64,000 bases of DNA from Nitrosomonas sp. Is35 (GCF_033063295.1 NZ_JAWJZH010000001.1:496001-560000); one strand, 5' to 3'; positions 37,852-47,724 are shown, numbered from the stretch's first letter. The notes: generated from the letters alone by a model not told the origin. Program-made: numbers and translations.

Positions 37852-39345
37852 TCAATTATTCTTCAGCTGATCAATCACCACTTGGCGGATATCATAATTA
37901 TCTCCTGGATTAACAATGACAAAATCTGGGCTGCCCGGTTTCAGATAATCCAAACCGCGATCTTTGCCGGAAGCGAGAAAGTCGTTGATCGCGAGTTTGT
38001 AAATTTTTTTGGTATCCAGTGGTTTGCCGTTAATTTTCCAGGCGCCGTTGACCTGTTGCGTGTTCGCGGATTGCAGAAAGCCGCCTGCACCGGCATTTGC
38101 TATCCCTTGATTCAGCGCCTTTAACAGCAAACTGCCTTTGATCGCGGCCAGTTGCACTTTGCCGCCGAACGGCAGTACCCGTATAACATCATAGACGGTG
38201 ATTTGACCTGCGGGCAGCACATCGTCGATGCGGATCGAACCGCTGTTGTAGAGCGAGAGTTCGGCTTCCGGGTAGGGGCGCAGCAGGCTTTGGGCGATCA
38301 GTTCGGTCAGGTTGGTTTTGCGGGTGCGCACATTCGATTCGAGCCCGTCCAATGCTTCCGTGGTGGTCGTGACCACGGCTTCGGGTTCAAATCCTTGCTG
38401 CCGGAAGGCATCGAAAGCGATGTTCATCCATTTGTCGACCACGGTTTTGACGGCGGGATCTTCGGCCAGAGTGCCGTTGATCGGCACAAACGTGGGTTTG
38501 ACTTCGGTTTTGCCGGTTTGCGGATCGAAATAAAGATCGACTACGTACACCGAGCGTACATTGGCGTCGCCTTTCAGCAAGGGAGTGAAATTGCCGCGCC
38601 AGTTTTGATAGTTGACATGTTCATGCCCGCCCAGCAGTAGGCCGATTTGCGGAAATTTTTGCAGCAGTTCGATGTCGTCATCAATGGCTTGATGCGTCAG
38701 GGCGATCATGAAATCGGTTTGCCCATTGAGTTGTTTGATTTGCTCGGCGGTGGCTGCGATGGGGTCGGAGTAGCGCACGTAGCCGGGGTTGTTTGCGGCC
38801 AGTGTTAAGCCAAACATACCGATTCTGAAGGTTTTTCCGCTTTTTTTATCCGCAATGGGAATCACCAGATTCTGTTTGACGCCGGCATAAGGCTGACCAT
38901 CAGCGGCAAAAACATTGCTCGATACCCAGGTGAATTTCGCTTCTTTCATGCGCTGGTTGAATTGACTTTCTTTGACATCGAATTCATGGTTGCCGAAGGT
39001 GGCATAGTCGAGTGCAAAGTGATTCAGCACATCGACCATCTGCCGTCCGGCCAGCCGGTCGCCTTCATACTGGGCGGTGCCGATTGCGGATGGGCTGAAC
39101 AGATCGCCGCCGAGTGTGGTGATGGTATTGGGGTTGCGCGCCAGCAATTGCTTGCGCAAGGTGGCGACCCGTGCAATGCCGCCTTCCTTACCGCCGCTGA
39201 CCGGGGTGATTTCGTAAATATCGTTAAAGTGCAGAATGGTCACGTGAATGCGGTCATCACCGGCGGGTGCGGTGGGCGCTGTGGCGCAGGCAGTCAGTGC
39301 GAAAACAAAAACGATCGAAAGTAAAACGGCGAATGGATTTTTCAT
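37852..39345 (-). CDS. 5'-nucleotidase/metallophosphatase lipoprotein (UshA-like)
   Basis: A 497-residue lipoprotein (lipobox LTAC, Cys19) with an N-terminal metallophosphoesterase domain bearing ILHFNDIYEI, LGGDLFSPS, TFGNHEFD and LLGGHEHVN. A C-terminal 5'-nucleotidase domain carries LYNSGSIRIDD and VLPFGGKVQL. It would strip phosphate from nucleotides or related esters in the periplasm. The open frame extends 45 codons upstream to 39480, but the lipoprotein signal and CAGGGCG before the ATG at 39345 place the start there. The exact substrate is inferred only from the UshA-like family. Confidence 0.88.
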   Translation of the reverse strand: MKNPFAVLLSIVFVFALTACATAPTAPAGDDRIHVTILHFNDIYEITPVSGGKEGGIARVATLRKQLLARNPNTITTLGGDLFSPSAIGTAQYEGDRLAGRQMVDVLNHFALDYATFGNHEFDVKESQFNQRMKEAKFTWVSSNVFAADGQPYAGVKQNLVIPIADKKSGKTFRIGMFGLTLAANNPGYVRYSDPIAATAEQIKQLNGQTDFMIALTHQAIDDDIELLQKFPQIGLLLGGHEHVNYQNWRGNFTPLLKGDANVRSVYVVDLYFDPQTGKTEVKPTFVPINGTLAEDPAVKTVVDKWMNIAFDAFRQQGFEPEAVVTTTTEALDGLESNVRTRKTNLTELIAQSLLRPYPEAELSLYNSGSIRIDDVLPAGQITVYDVIRVLPFGGKVQLAAIKGSLLLKALNQGIANAGAGGFLQSANTQQVNGAWKINGKPLDTKKIYKLAINDFLASGKDRGLDYLKPGSPDFVIVNPGDNYDIRQVVIDQLKNN

Positions 39346-39783
39346 GATAACGCCCTGTATTTTGATGGTGGTTGTATTTAAGGTGCCGCTCAATGCCAAT
39401 GTATGGCCCATAGCGGGAAACCCGTTGTTGCCAATTTGCTTTCCCGTCCGGGCTCTTGGGTTGCTGACAAACGGTTTCAAGCCGGTGCAGTGAGAAAGCT
39501 AATGCGATTCCTTAAGGTTATACCGTAAAGTTGCTGTTTGTATCAAATATGTTTCTGAGATGTGCGAGTATTGCTATGATCAGCAAAGGATTGTGAATAT
39601 AATCGGGAACTGCCAATAAGAAAAATACAATCCGCCAAGATTGAGCGTTAGCGTCAAGCACGGGCCTCGAGAAGAAATAATCCAAAGTCAGGTAATGTAA
39701 GGAGCAGGAGTTTACGGGTATTAGTAATGCACATTGTCCTTAACAATGCTGATTAAACAAATTCAAATGAAAGGGGATTTATC
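39346..39783. other. Divergent intergenic region before the cytochrome/P450 pair
   Basis: This 438-base gap lies between the nucleotidase start and the cytochrome start. The minus-strand frame upstream of the nucleotidase Met remains open to 39480 but looks unlike a signal peptide. A TATAAT occurs at 39598-39603 on the plus strand, but the only -35-like TTGCTA is too far away (21-base spacer). AAAGGGG precedes the cytochrome ATG as its ribosome-binding site. No other structure is apparent. Confidence 0.4.
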
Positions 39784-41841
39784 GTGAAACAATATTTCAT
39801 TTCGTCAGAAAAACGATCTTTATTTTCTTATGTAGCTTCGATGCTTTCCATCGGCATACTATCCGCCTGCACCCTTATCCCGGGAAACGAACCTGATGAT
39901 CGCCACGCGGTTACTGTTGAGAAAGATCATCTTGGCGATAGCTATACAAAGGTGCAATACCTTGATCAGGGTTGGAATTCTGTCGACAGTTTGTGGTTTT
40001 ACTACACTACACAGGGATCAAACTTGATGCCCTATGATTTCTTTCTGGCGTTGGAGAAGCCGGGACAGTCCCAGCTTTTCCGTTCCGATGAGAATATGAA
40101 TTTTTACCGGTATTTACCTCAGAAGGCTTCATCGGCAAACCCGGATGCATTGCCGGTCGGTTGGGTTAAAGATAAGTACAAAGGCAAGGAATATGTCGGT
40201 TTAACTTGCGCGGCTTGCCACACCGGGCAGATAAACTATAACGGTGTGGGTATCCGCATTGATGGTGGTCCGGCTAGCGCGGATATGGAAAACATCATGA
40301 TCGATCTGGCAAAAGCCTTGAAACATACGCGCGAAGATGCGGAAGCCAAACAGCGGTTTGTCAAAAATGTATTGGCCAGGGGGAATTACAAGTCGGAAGC
40401 TGATGTGCTCGCTGATTTAAGTAAATATGAACAGCGCATATACAGTTATACCTATATCAATGCCAGTCAAACTTCTTATGGCTATGCACGGCTGGATGCC
40501 TTCGGACGCATATATAACCGTGTGCTTGAACATACCATTAACGCAAGAGAGCTGAGAGAGATACTGAGCGACCGGAAGATAATGGATGATAAAGTGATGA
40601 CGAAGGAGCAAATCGATGAAATCCTGGCAAAAATTGATAATGTGATAACGGGAGAGCAGCGTGATCATTTGATGGAACGTCTGAGTAAGTATCTGACATT
40701 TGAGCAAATAGCGCTGTTGAATAATGAGATTTTCAATCGGCCTGATGCGCCCGTTAGCTATCCTTTCTTGTGGGATATTGCGCAACACGATTATGTGCAA
40801 TGGAATGGGATCGCTGACAATGCCGGGCTGGGGCCGATTGGCCGGAATACCGGTGAAGTGATTGGCGTATTTGGCACGCTTGACTGGAAAGAAGAGAAAG
40901 GGACGTCATTGACATCGATTCTCTTCCAAGGTTCTGGCAATACGCGCGTCAAATTTGATTCTTCCGTTGATGTGCAAAACTTGCACAGAATTGAATCGCA
41001 CTTGAAGAAATTGAATTCTCCGGTATGGCCGCAAGAAATTCTAGGAAAAATCAATGAGGAGCAAGCTGCAAAAGGCAAACTATTATTCGATGAATATTGT
41101 GCGGCCTGCCATGCCAGAATTGATCGTGACGATCCAAACCGGCGCGTCGTTGCTCATATGACGAAAGTCAGCGCGATAGGAACGGATTCCACGATGGCAG
41201 AGAATAGCTTCAAATATCAGGGGTATTCCGGCATTTTGCGCAACCAGTATGTAGGATTGGAAGTGGGTAATATTTTGCTGGATAAGGAAGCGCCCGTTGC
41301 AGCCTTGCTGACTCAAGCAACAAAAAATGTAGTGGCTACTCCTGATCCTGATAAGTGGTTTTTCCAGCGTTGGACGGATTGGGCAGCCAATCTTGTAACA
41401 GCCTATGCGGAAAATGAGATTAAATCCTCAATCAAAAATGGTAACTATGACCCGGATACTACAGTCAATCCATTGGCCTCACTCAATGCCTACAAGGGAC
41501 GGCCTTTGAATGGAATCTGGGCAACCGCGCCGTATTTGCACAATGGTTCTGTTCCATCATTGTATGATTTGTTATTACCCAAAAAGCGTGAAGGTGATCC
41601 GGAAGATGGGGAATACCGTCCTGATCAATTTGAAGTGGGTTCACGCGAATTTGATCCGGTCAAAGTGGGATTAAAAAGTAGCGGGTATAAAAGCTTCACT
41701 TTTGATACCAGTTTTCCTGGCAATAGTAACGCCGGACACGAATATGCATCCGGTAAAACAGCGCAACCGAATGGTGTAACTTTAAGACCGCTGAACAAGG
41801 ATGAAAAACTCGACGTGCTGGAATATCTTAAAACTCTGTAA
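39784..41841 (+). CDS. Di-heme c-type cytochrome lipoprotein, RoxA/MauG-like
   Basis: A 685-residue protein with a lipoprotein signal (LSAC, Cys29) and two c-type heme motifs CAACH at 142-146 and 439-443. The large spacing, the segment RPLNGIWATAPYLHNGSVPSLYDLLLP (split here at the usual domain end, residues 573-599) and the 680-residue size resemble the di-heme RoxA-type rubber oxygenases and the wider MauG/cytochrome c peroxidase superfamily. It would be exported and anchored on the periplasmic side. A cytochrome P450 gene follows after 73 bases on the same strand, so co-transcription is likely. The substrate is unknown, and oxygenase versus peroxidase activity cannot be told from sequence alone. 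Confidence 0.8.
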   Translation: MKQYFISSEKRSLFSYVASMLSIGILSACTLIPGNEPDDRHAVTVEKDHLGDSYTKVQYLDQGWNSVDSLWFYYTTQGSNLMPYDFFLALEKPGQSQLFRSDENMNFYRYLPQKASSANPDALPVGWVKDKYKGKEYVGLTCAACHTGQINYNGVGIRIDGGPASADMENIMIDLAKALKHTREDAEAKQRFVKNVLARGNYKSEADVLADLSKYEQRIYSYTYINASQTSYGYARLDAFGRIYNRVLEHTINARELREILSDRKIMDDKVMTKEQIDEILAKIDNVITGEQRDHLMERLSKYLTFEQIALLNNEIFNRPDAPVSYPFLWDIAQHDYVQWNGIADNAGLGPIGRNTGEVIGVFGTLDWKEEKGTSLTSILFQGSGNTRVKFDSSVDVQNLHRIESHLKKLNSPVWPQEILGKINEEQAAKGKLLFDEYCAACHARIDRDDPNRRVVAHMTKVSAIGTDSTMAENSFKYQGYSGILRNQYVGLEVGNILLDKEAPVAALLTQATKNVVATPDPDKWFFQRWTDWAANLVTAYAENEIKSSIKNGNYDPDTTVNPLASLNAYKGRPLNGIWATAPYLHNGSVPSLYDLLLPKKREGDPEDGEYRPDQFEVGSREFDPVKVGLKSSGYKSFTFDTSFPGNSNAGHEYASGKTAQPNGVTLRPLNKDEKLDVLEYLKTL

Positions 41842-41914
41842 TCTGGAATCATTCTTAACCTGCGATTCCCCGTGGTCTTGCTGCGGGGATGCTTATTGAA
41901 CAAGGAGTATTGAA

Positions 41915-43189
41915 ATGAGTACAAGCTATCTTGAACGGTATGATGCGACTCCCGATGCGGAAAAATTTCCATTGGTGCGCCGCTGGATGGATACGGAACC
42001 TTTACCTTTTTTTAAGGAATTGCGCGCTAAGCGTCCAATCCTGGTGACGCCGGATTGCACCTTGGTGACCCGGTTTGACGATGTCAGGGAAATACTGCTG
42101 ATGTACAAAGTATTTACCGTCAAGCCGTACGTTCCCAAAATGGACAATTACCTAATGGCGCACGATGACGATGCACTGCATACCCGTGAGAAATCGCTGA
42201 TGCAATTTATGTTGAATCGTGATGATTTGCCCAGAGTGCGCAATATGGTTGCGGATATCGCCGGTGGCATTCTCGGTAACGCCAGTGGGCAGATCGAAGT
42301 TGTGAATAAATTTTGCCGGATGGTTCCCGCGACATTGGTGCAAAAGTATTTTGGACTGACGGGCGCTAACAGGGAAGACTTGATCGAATGGTCTTACTGG
42401 AATCAATACGATACGTTCCATAATCAGCCATTCGATTTACTGCCTCCGGAACTGTCAAAACGCATTATCGATCGTCATAATGAAACTTCCAAAAAACTGG
42501 GAGACTACATCACGATGCTGATTGCGAAGCGGTTACTGGCGGTGAAACTGGAGAAATTGACGTTTTCAACAATCGTCCGATTGGATGATGATATCGTCAC
42601 CCGGATGCTACGCACCAGTTTTGCTAAAGAACTGGATTTTGATATCAAACGGCTGGGTGTGAATGCCGGCGGCTTGTTGATCGGTGCGATCGAGACCACT
42701 GCGCAAGCTGTAGCGCAAGTGCTGCAATATTTGTTCCAGCATTCGCAATGGCTGGCGGCGGCAAAAGCGGCTGCACAGAAGGAAGATACAACCGAGTTCG
42801 ACGGTATCGTATGGGAAGCATTGCGTTTTGTTCCGATCACATCGTATTTATTCCGCACTACGGTGAGCGATTATACGGCGGCGAAAGGAACAGACCACGA
42901 AACAGTTTTGCGTGCCGGTACTTATGTTCTGCCGGTGACGTTATCCGCGACGTTCGATGAACGGGCATTTGAGTCGCCGGACGAATTTATCCCGCAACGT
43001 AACTGGTATAACTATTTCCACTTTGGATTCGGCAACCATGAATGCCTGGGGCGTTACGTGGGTATGGTGATGATTCCTGAAATGGTCCGGCAAGTATTGC
43101 TGAAGAAAGATGTGGAACCGAAAGGTGATATAGACTACAAATCCGGACCGTTCCCCGAAGCATACGACCTTTCCTGGGCAACAGCGTAG
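41915..43189 (+). CDS. Cytochrome P450
   Basis: A 424-residue soluble P450. The heme loop FGFGNHECLG places the thiolate ligand at Cys377. The ExxR pair is Glu301 and Arg304 (EALR), and the I helix shows AGGLLIGAIETT (251-262) with the acid-threonine pair used for oxygen activation. An AAGGAG-type ribosome-binding site (CAAGGAG) precedes the ATG. It lies directly after the di-heme cytochrome lipoprotein gene. No ferredoxin or reductase gene is close, so the electron donor is unknown. All catalytic landmarks are intact; the substrate is not predictable. Confidence 0.88.
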   Translation: MSTSYLERYDATPDAEKFPLVRRWMDTEPLPFFKELRAKRPILVTPDCTLVTRFDDVREILLMYKVFTVKPYVPKMDNYLMAHDDDALHTREKSLMQFMLNRDDLPRVRNMVADIAGGILGNASGQIEVVNKFCRMVPATLVQKYFGLTGANREDLIEWSYWNQYDTFHNQPFDLLPPELSKRIIDRHNETSKKLGDYITMLIAKRLLAVKLEKLTFSTIVRLDDDIVTRMLRTSFAKELDFDIKRLGVNAGGLLIGAIETTAQAVAQVLQYLFQHSQWLAAAKAAAQKEDTTEFDGIVWEALRFVPITSYLFRTTVSDYTAAKGTDHETVLRAGTYVLPVTLSATFDERAFESPDEFIPQRNWYNYFHFGFGNHECLGRYVGMVMIPEMVRQVLLKKDVEPKGDIDYKSGPFPEAYDLSWATA

Positions 43190-43310
43190 AACAGGGTAGG
43201 TTGCTGGTTTTGTGGCGGCCGTTAAAGTGTGCGGAACAGGCGGATAACTTGGCTAAGGCGCCCGGTCGGTGTTTTCTCTGTACTGTGTGTAAGTAATTTC
43301 TTCTTGTGTG

Positions 43311-43370
43311 ATAAAAAGACAGTGCTCTACAGCCTCAGTTGCTTGTGATTTTCAACCATAGAGCACTGTC
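43311..43370 (-). terminator. Hairpin terminator downstream of the small lipoprotein gene
   Basis: A perfect 12-base inverted repeat (GACAGTGCTCTA at 43318-43329, complement at 43359-43370) with a 29-base loop is followed on the minus strand by TTTTTATC. It starts 16 bases after the stop of the lipoprotein gene at 43387. It could also slow plus-strand transcription coming from the P450 gene. Confidence 0.65.
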
Positions 43371-43386
43371 CACCCTCTAGCAAACT

Positions 43387-43578
43387 TTAGTAATTCGATT
43401 TTTCTTCAGTCGATCTGGCTTTTCCGCCACCTTCCTGATCGCCCGATGGTATTTGATGGAAAGGCTGAATGGTTTTACCGTAAGCATCCGGATCAGGTGA
43501 TTCCGGCGCTGTTGGCTTTCCACCGCAGGCAACTAGAACTAAAACCGCCGATACTGCTAAAAATTGTGTAATTCTCAT
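43387..43578 (-). CDS. Small lipoprotein, 63 residues
   Basis: The product has a short signal ending LVAC (Cys18) and a 46-residue mature part beginning CGGKPTAPESPDPDAYGK, rich in Pro, Gly and charged residues and probably disordered. AGAAGG lies shortly before the ATG. The C-GGKP start matches the small lipoprotein at 907-1050, and the later D-A-Y-G matches the S-A-Y-G of that at 358-507 in position. A strong hairpin with a T tract follows the stop. No function is known for such proteins. Confidence 0.65.
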   Translation of the reverse strand: MRITQFLAVSAVLVLVACGGKPTAPESPDPDAYGKTIQPFHQIPSGDQEGGGKARSTEEKSNY

Positions 43579-43748
43579 ATAGAACCTTCTGAATGTTATT
43601 TGTTAATTGATTTTGTATGACGCTGATTCGCAGAATACCGTTTACAGTTACGCGAAATATTGATCTTGATCAAATTAAATTCACCTTGACATCAAACACC
43701 TGCAGGCAATCCGAATCTAAACAATAACTCATGCTGGAAATGTAATCA

Positions 43749-44495
43749 GTGGCGCAGATCGGAATACGCTTTTATCAATCGTTGAATGATTTTCTTGCAC
43801 CCGGGCAGGGCGATACGGAGATTATTCACAACTTTGAGCGGAAAGCTTCGATTAAGGACATGATCGAATCGTTCAATGTGCCGCACCCGGAAGTTGAACG
43901 AATTTCGGTGAATGGTATTGCAGTAGATTTTAACTATACTGTGCGGGATGGCGATCATATCGAGGTTTTTCCGCAGAGTGAGGATTTTAACGGTATACCG
44001 GCACAGCGACTGAGGGCGGAGTTATTGCACCCACCCCTGTTCGTGGTCGATAGCAATCTTGGAAGATTGGCGCGCTATTTGAGGTTGCTTGGATTCGACT
44101 GCCTTTATCGTAATGATTACGACGATGGCGCGGTGGTAAGAATAGCCAGTGAGCAACGGCGCGTCGTGCTTACCAGGGATCGTTCGTTATTAAAACGCAG
44201 GATCATTACGCACGGGTATTTTGTGCGTGCGGATAGACCGAAAATTCAAACCCGGGAAGTTCTGAAAAGATTTGCGTTATATTCCCTGATCAGACCGTTA
44301 ACGCGTTGTACCCAGTGCAATGGAATATTGACAGAAACCGGCAAGAAACCTATTGAACATCGTTTGGAGCCGTTGACAAAGCGGTATTACGATAAATTTC
44401 TGATCTGCCCGGAATGCGATCGGATCTACTGGCAGGGGAGTCACACTATGCGCATCAAACAGCTGCTTAACGAATTCGTTAACGAGAAAGCGTAA
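43749..44495 (+). CDS. Ubiquitin-like/Mut7-C RNase domain protein
   Basis: A 248-residue fusion. Residues 1-80 form a ubiquitin-like beta-grasp domain of the Mut7-C_ub type (IRFYQSLNDFL, VERISVNGIAVDF, VRDGDHIEVFP). Residues about 95-245 form the Mut7-C (DUF82) PIN-like RNase domain, with FVVDSNLGRLARYLRLLGFD, VVLTRDRSLLKRR, and a zinc ribbon from two Cys pairs CTQC and CPEC. The start is GTG, preceded by GGAAATG. Acidic residues expected of the PIN fold (Asp in VVDSN and in LTRDR) are present. An RNA target is inferred from the fold; the physiological role is not known. It is monocistronic. Confidence 0.85.
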   Translation: MAQIGIRFYQSLNDFLAPGQGDTEIIHNFERKASIKDMIESFNVPHPEVERISVNGIAVDFNYTVRDGDHIEVFPQSEDFNGIPAQRLRAELLHPPLFVVDSNLGRLARYLRLLGFDCLYRNDYDDGAVVRIASEQRRVVLTRDRSLLKRRIITHGYFVRADRPKIQTREVLKRFALYSLIRPLTRCTQCNGILTETGKKPIEHRLEPLTKRYYDKFLICPECDRIYWQGSHTMRIKQLLNEFVNEKA

Positions 44496-44686
44496 TCAAC
44501 ACCTTAAATCGAGGCTGATATTCATCACATTTTGTTCAGATTTTTATTCAGTATGCATTCAGATTTACCTCGTTATGATGGTGTCAAATAGCAGGTGAGG
44601 TGGGTTGATGACTGAGGAAGCCTGAGGTGTTGTTTAGAGATTTGATTAACGGATAAAAGTTGTAGTGAATTCTGATTGAGGTTGAT

Positions 44687-45850
44687 ATGAATAAATATAA
44701 ATTAGCGTGCTTGGCTATCGCCCTCTGCGGAATATTTTTAGTGACTCCAGCAAGCGCTGAGGGAGATGGCGGCGGGTTCGATGGCGGTGATTTCGGCGGT
44801 GACTATGGTGGCGATTTTGGTAGTGACTACGGTGGTGATTATGGCGGTGATTTCGATTCGGGTGGATATTCGGATTACTCCGATCAGGGTGGTTTTGACC
44901 AAAACGATGCTTTCGACCAGAACGATGAGTTTAACCAGCCGGAAGATTTTGGGTCGGCCGATGATGCGTTCCAGGGAAATGATTTAGAGCAAACCGATGC
45001 AGTGAGTCAACCAGATGACTTTACTACGGAAAATACGCCGGATAACAGCACTGATACGGCATCCGGTAGTGATGGTCCGGCGGATGAACCCTTGAAAAAG
45101 GAGCTAACGGATCAATCTGTTGATGCTGCTTCCGATCCAAGCCAAGGTGCTCAAGCGGACGCTCAGGGTCAGCACAATGATTCGAGTCCGAATGCGGAAG
45201 CTACCGATCCAACTCAATCTGCAGGAACAACGGATTCTGCTGGATCTGCCGAAACTGCTTCTAATGCGGGTGACCAATCCGCCCAGAATGGCAGTACTGC
45301 CGTTCAAGACGGTTCCTCCACGCAAAATGTGAATATTCAAAATAATACGAATGTAAATCAAAATACTACAGGGAATGATTATGACCATCATCACGGGGGA
45401 GGGCATCATCATCACGATAACTTTGGTTTGGGATTCGGCTTAGGTCTGGGAGTGGGATTAGGATTCGGGTTTGGACCATTTGGTTATTACAGTCCGTTTG
45501 TTCCCTTTGGTTATTATGGCTTCGGCGGGCCATTCAGCAGCTTTGGTTTTTACGGCGGACGGGGTATTGGCGTTGGATTCTATAATAGCTATGCAGGTTT
45601 TGGCCCTTACCGTTATTTTGAACCGTATTATCCCTTGGGCGGATATCTGGCTGGCTCGCCGGTGTTTTCGTCACCCATGGCATTCGCTCCGGCCAGAGCA
45701 CCTACCTATGTTCAACGTAATGAAGTTTCCGGACCCGCGCCTGTGCAGCAAAGAAACTATTGGTATTACTGCCGCAAGCCCGAAGGATACTATCCCTATG
45801 TGAAGCAATGCTCAGGCCAATGGATCAAAGTTCCTCCGCAACCTTCCTGA
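44687..45850 (+). CDS. Secreted Gly/Asp- and His-rich low-complexity protein
   Basis: A 387-residue protein with a signal peptide ending near PASAE. After it come short repeats of GGDFGGDY type (about 28-60), then a Gln/Asn/Asp-rich stretch (65-225), a His cluster HHHGGGHHHH near 235, a glycine-hydrophobic run GFGLGLGVGLGFGFG, and a Tyr/Phe/Gly-rich tail. The C terminus (YWYYCRKPEGYYPYV, then CSGQWIKVPP) has two Cys and a Trp. Such a cysteine-bearing tail is seen in various betaproteobacterial exported proteins. Metal binding through Asp and His, or surface adhesion, is plausible but only inferred. It is expressed alone; a strong terminator follows. Confidence 0.7.
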   Translation: MNKYKLACLAIALCGIFLVTPASAEGDGGGFDGGDFGGDYGGDFGSDYGGDYGGDFDSGGYSDYSDQGGFDQNDAFDQNDEFNQPEDFGSADDAFQGNDLEQTDAVSQPDDFTTENTPDNSTDTASGSDGPADEPLKKELTDQSVDAASDPSQGAQADAQGQHNDSSPNAEATDPTQSAGTTDSAGSAETASNAGDQSAQNGSTAVQDGSSTQNVNIQNNTNVNQNTTGNDYDHHHGGGHHHHDNFGLGFGLGLGVGLGFGFGPFGYYSPFVPFGYYGFGGPFSSFGFYGGRGIGVGFYNSYAGFGPYRYFEPYYPLGGYLAGSPVFSSPMAFAPARAPTYVQRNEVSGPAPVQQRNYWYYCRKPEGYYPYVKQCSGQWIKVPPQPS

Positions 45851-45902
45851 GTTTTTGACTCCGCAAGCGCTCTGATCAAGAGTAAGCAGACTTACACATC
45901 AT

Positions 45903-45938
45903 TAAGGCGATACCTGAGTTACCCCAGGTATCGCCTTA
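45903..45938. terminator. Bidirectional terminator between Gly-rich protein and chemoreceptor genes
   Basis: A perfect 14-base inverted repeat (TAAGGCGATACCTG at 45903-45916, complement at 45925-45938) with an 8-base loop lies between two convergent genes. The plus-strand side is followed by TTTC and the minus-strand side by TGATG, so termination is likely stronger for the plus-strand gene. Confidence 0.8.
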
Positions 45939-45957
45939 TTTCAATCAACGTTTATTG

Positions 45958-47685
45958 TTAAAATTCTTCCCAATCTTCTTTACCACCTGATGCAACCTTG
46001 CGAGTTGGCATCGCTAATTTCTCGGGTGCTGTTTCAGCCTTGGTATTAACCGCAGCTTTCCTGGTTGCTGATCCACGATTAGGCAGCCGTGTCACTACAC
46101 CAGGGTTTTTTGTTGCCGGTACGACTGCCGTTTGTTCACCATGGTTCGCGAATTTGAACACACTCACTGCTTGAATTAATACTTTGGATTGGTCCTTCAT
46201 TGATTCAGCAGCGGCGGAAGCTTCTTCTACCAAGGCCGCATTTTGTTGCGTCACCTCATCCATTTGCGTTACTGCCTGGTTGATTTGCTCTATCCCGGAG
46301 CTTTGCTCCTGCGATGCGGCCGAGATTTCACTCATGATATCGGTTACACGTTTTACAGCGGTAACGATCTCGTCCATGGTTGATCCCGCTTCATCCACCA
46401 GTTTGGTGCCTTCATCCACTTTTGTCACGGAATCATTGATCAATTCTTTGATCTCTTTGGCTGCCGCTGCTGATCGTTGCGCCAGTGTCCGGACTTCTGT
46501 CGCCACCACTGCGAAGCCTCTTCCTTGTTCTCCAGCGCGGGCTGCTTCCACTGCGGCATTCAATGCCAGTATATTGGTTTGGAATGCAATACCATCGATG
46601 ACGCTGATAATCTCAACCACTTTTTTCGAACTGTCATTGATCGAGCTCATCGTTTGCACCACTTGTCCAACTACAGCACCACCTTTCATGGCCACTTCAG
46701 ATGCACCTACGGCCAGTTGATTCGCTTGACGCGCATTATCCGCATTCTGTTTCACAGTTGACGTCAGTTCTTCCATCGAAGACGCTGTTTCCTCCAGACT
46801 CGAAGCCTGTTCTTCGGTGCGGTGGCTTAAATCCGAGTTACCTGACGCAATTTCACTGGATGCGGTTGCGATCGATTCCGTGCTGTTGCGTACCTTGCCA
46901 ACCAAATCCAGCAAATTGTCGTTCATTGTTTTCAGTGCTTGCAGTAAACGTCCTGTTTCATTGGTTGAATTCACTTCGATTCGAGTAGTCAAGTCACCCG
47001 AAGCCACGGCATTTGCAATAGCAACGGCCTCATTCAGCGGTCTGATGATGGCACGTATCAGTAAGAGTCCTGCGATTACAGCCAGAATTAGGCCAAGTAC
47101 AATCATGCTATTACTAATCGTCAGTAATCCCTGGTATGCTTGATGTGCTGCTTTGTATTCATTGGATCCCAGTACCCGCTGCATATCGAGCAATTTGAAC
47201 ATGGTGGTATGCGCCGCATCAAATTTGGCAAACATATCATCATGCAGATTTTGTTGTGCCGCCTTAAATTCTTTGTTCAGCGCCAGGCTCATCGAATGAT
47301 CGACAGATTGTGACAGACTTCTCCATTGTTGCTCGAAATCCTTGGCTAATGCGGCTTCTTCAGTAGTTAACTTCGTTGCCATATATTTCGGCCATAGTGT
47401 GGCTATTTCTTCAGCTCTCTGATCACTTAGTGATTTTCTTTCAGACACAATGGCCGGGTTCTCAGAATAACTTGAAATTACAGTATTAAAACGGATACGT
47501 TGAATGCGATCCAACACCACTCCTAGGTCGCCCAAAGGCAAAACACGATCGTCATAAACACCTTTGAATGCGCTATTCATTTGGTTCATACCGTAAATTC
47601 CCATACCACCAATGCTAACTAGCAGCGCAGAAAGAAATCCAATGACAACGATCAATCGAGATTTAATGGTCATGTTTTTAAACAT
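45958..47685 (-). CDS. Methyl-accepting chemotaxis protein
   Basis: A 575-residue chemoreceptor. It has a membrane helix (about 10-32), a periplasmic four-helix-bundle region of about 160 residues, a second membrane helix (about 190-212), a HAMP domain, and a long cytoplasmic signalling coiled coil with the hairpin tip [20 protein letters not shown]. The C-terminal residues DWEEF resemble the NWETF-type tether that docks CheR and CheB, so this receptor probably supports adaptation. A CheW gene lies 39 bases upstream on the same strand; no cheA, cheY, cheR or cheB is in the window. The ligand is unknown. Confidence 0.92.
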   Translation of the reverse strand: MFKNMTIKSRLIVVIGFLSALLVSIGGMGIYGMNQMNSAFKGVYDDRVLPLGDLGVVLDRIQRIRFNTVISSYSENPAIVSERKSLSDQRAEEIATLWPKYMATKLTTEEAALAKDFEQQWRSLSQSVDHSMSLALNKEFKAAQQNLHDDMFAKFDAAHTTMFKLLDMQRVLGSNEYKAAHQAYQGLLTISNSMIVLGLILAVIAGLLLIRAIIRPLNEAVAIANAVASGDLTTRIEVNSTNETGRLLQALKTMNDNLLDLVGKVRNSTESIATASSEIASGNSDLSHRTEEQASSLEETASSMEELTSTVKQNADNARQANQLAVGASEVAMKGGAVVGQVVQTMSSINDSSKKVVEIISVIDGIAFQTNILALNAAVEAARAGEQGRGFAVVATEVRTLAQRSAAAAKEIKELINDSVTKVDEGTKLVDEAGSTMDEIVTAVKRVTDIMSEISAASQEQSSGIEQINQAVTQMDEVTQQNAALVEEASAAAESMKDQSKVLIQAVSVFKFANHGEQTAVVPATKNPGVVTRLPNRGSATRKAAVNTKAETAPEKLAMPTRKVASGGKEDWEEF

Positions 47686-47724
47686 TATGTTTCTCCTTCA
47701 AGAGTATTTTATGAAATTTGTAGA

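Noticed and set aside
39571..39603. Possible promoter TTGCTA...TATAAT before the di-heme cytochrome
   Set aside because: The spacer of 21 bases is too long for a standard sigma-70 promoter; only the -10 looks good.
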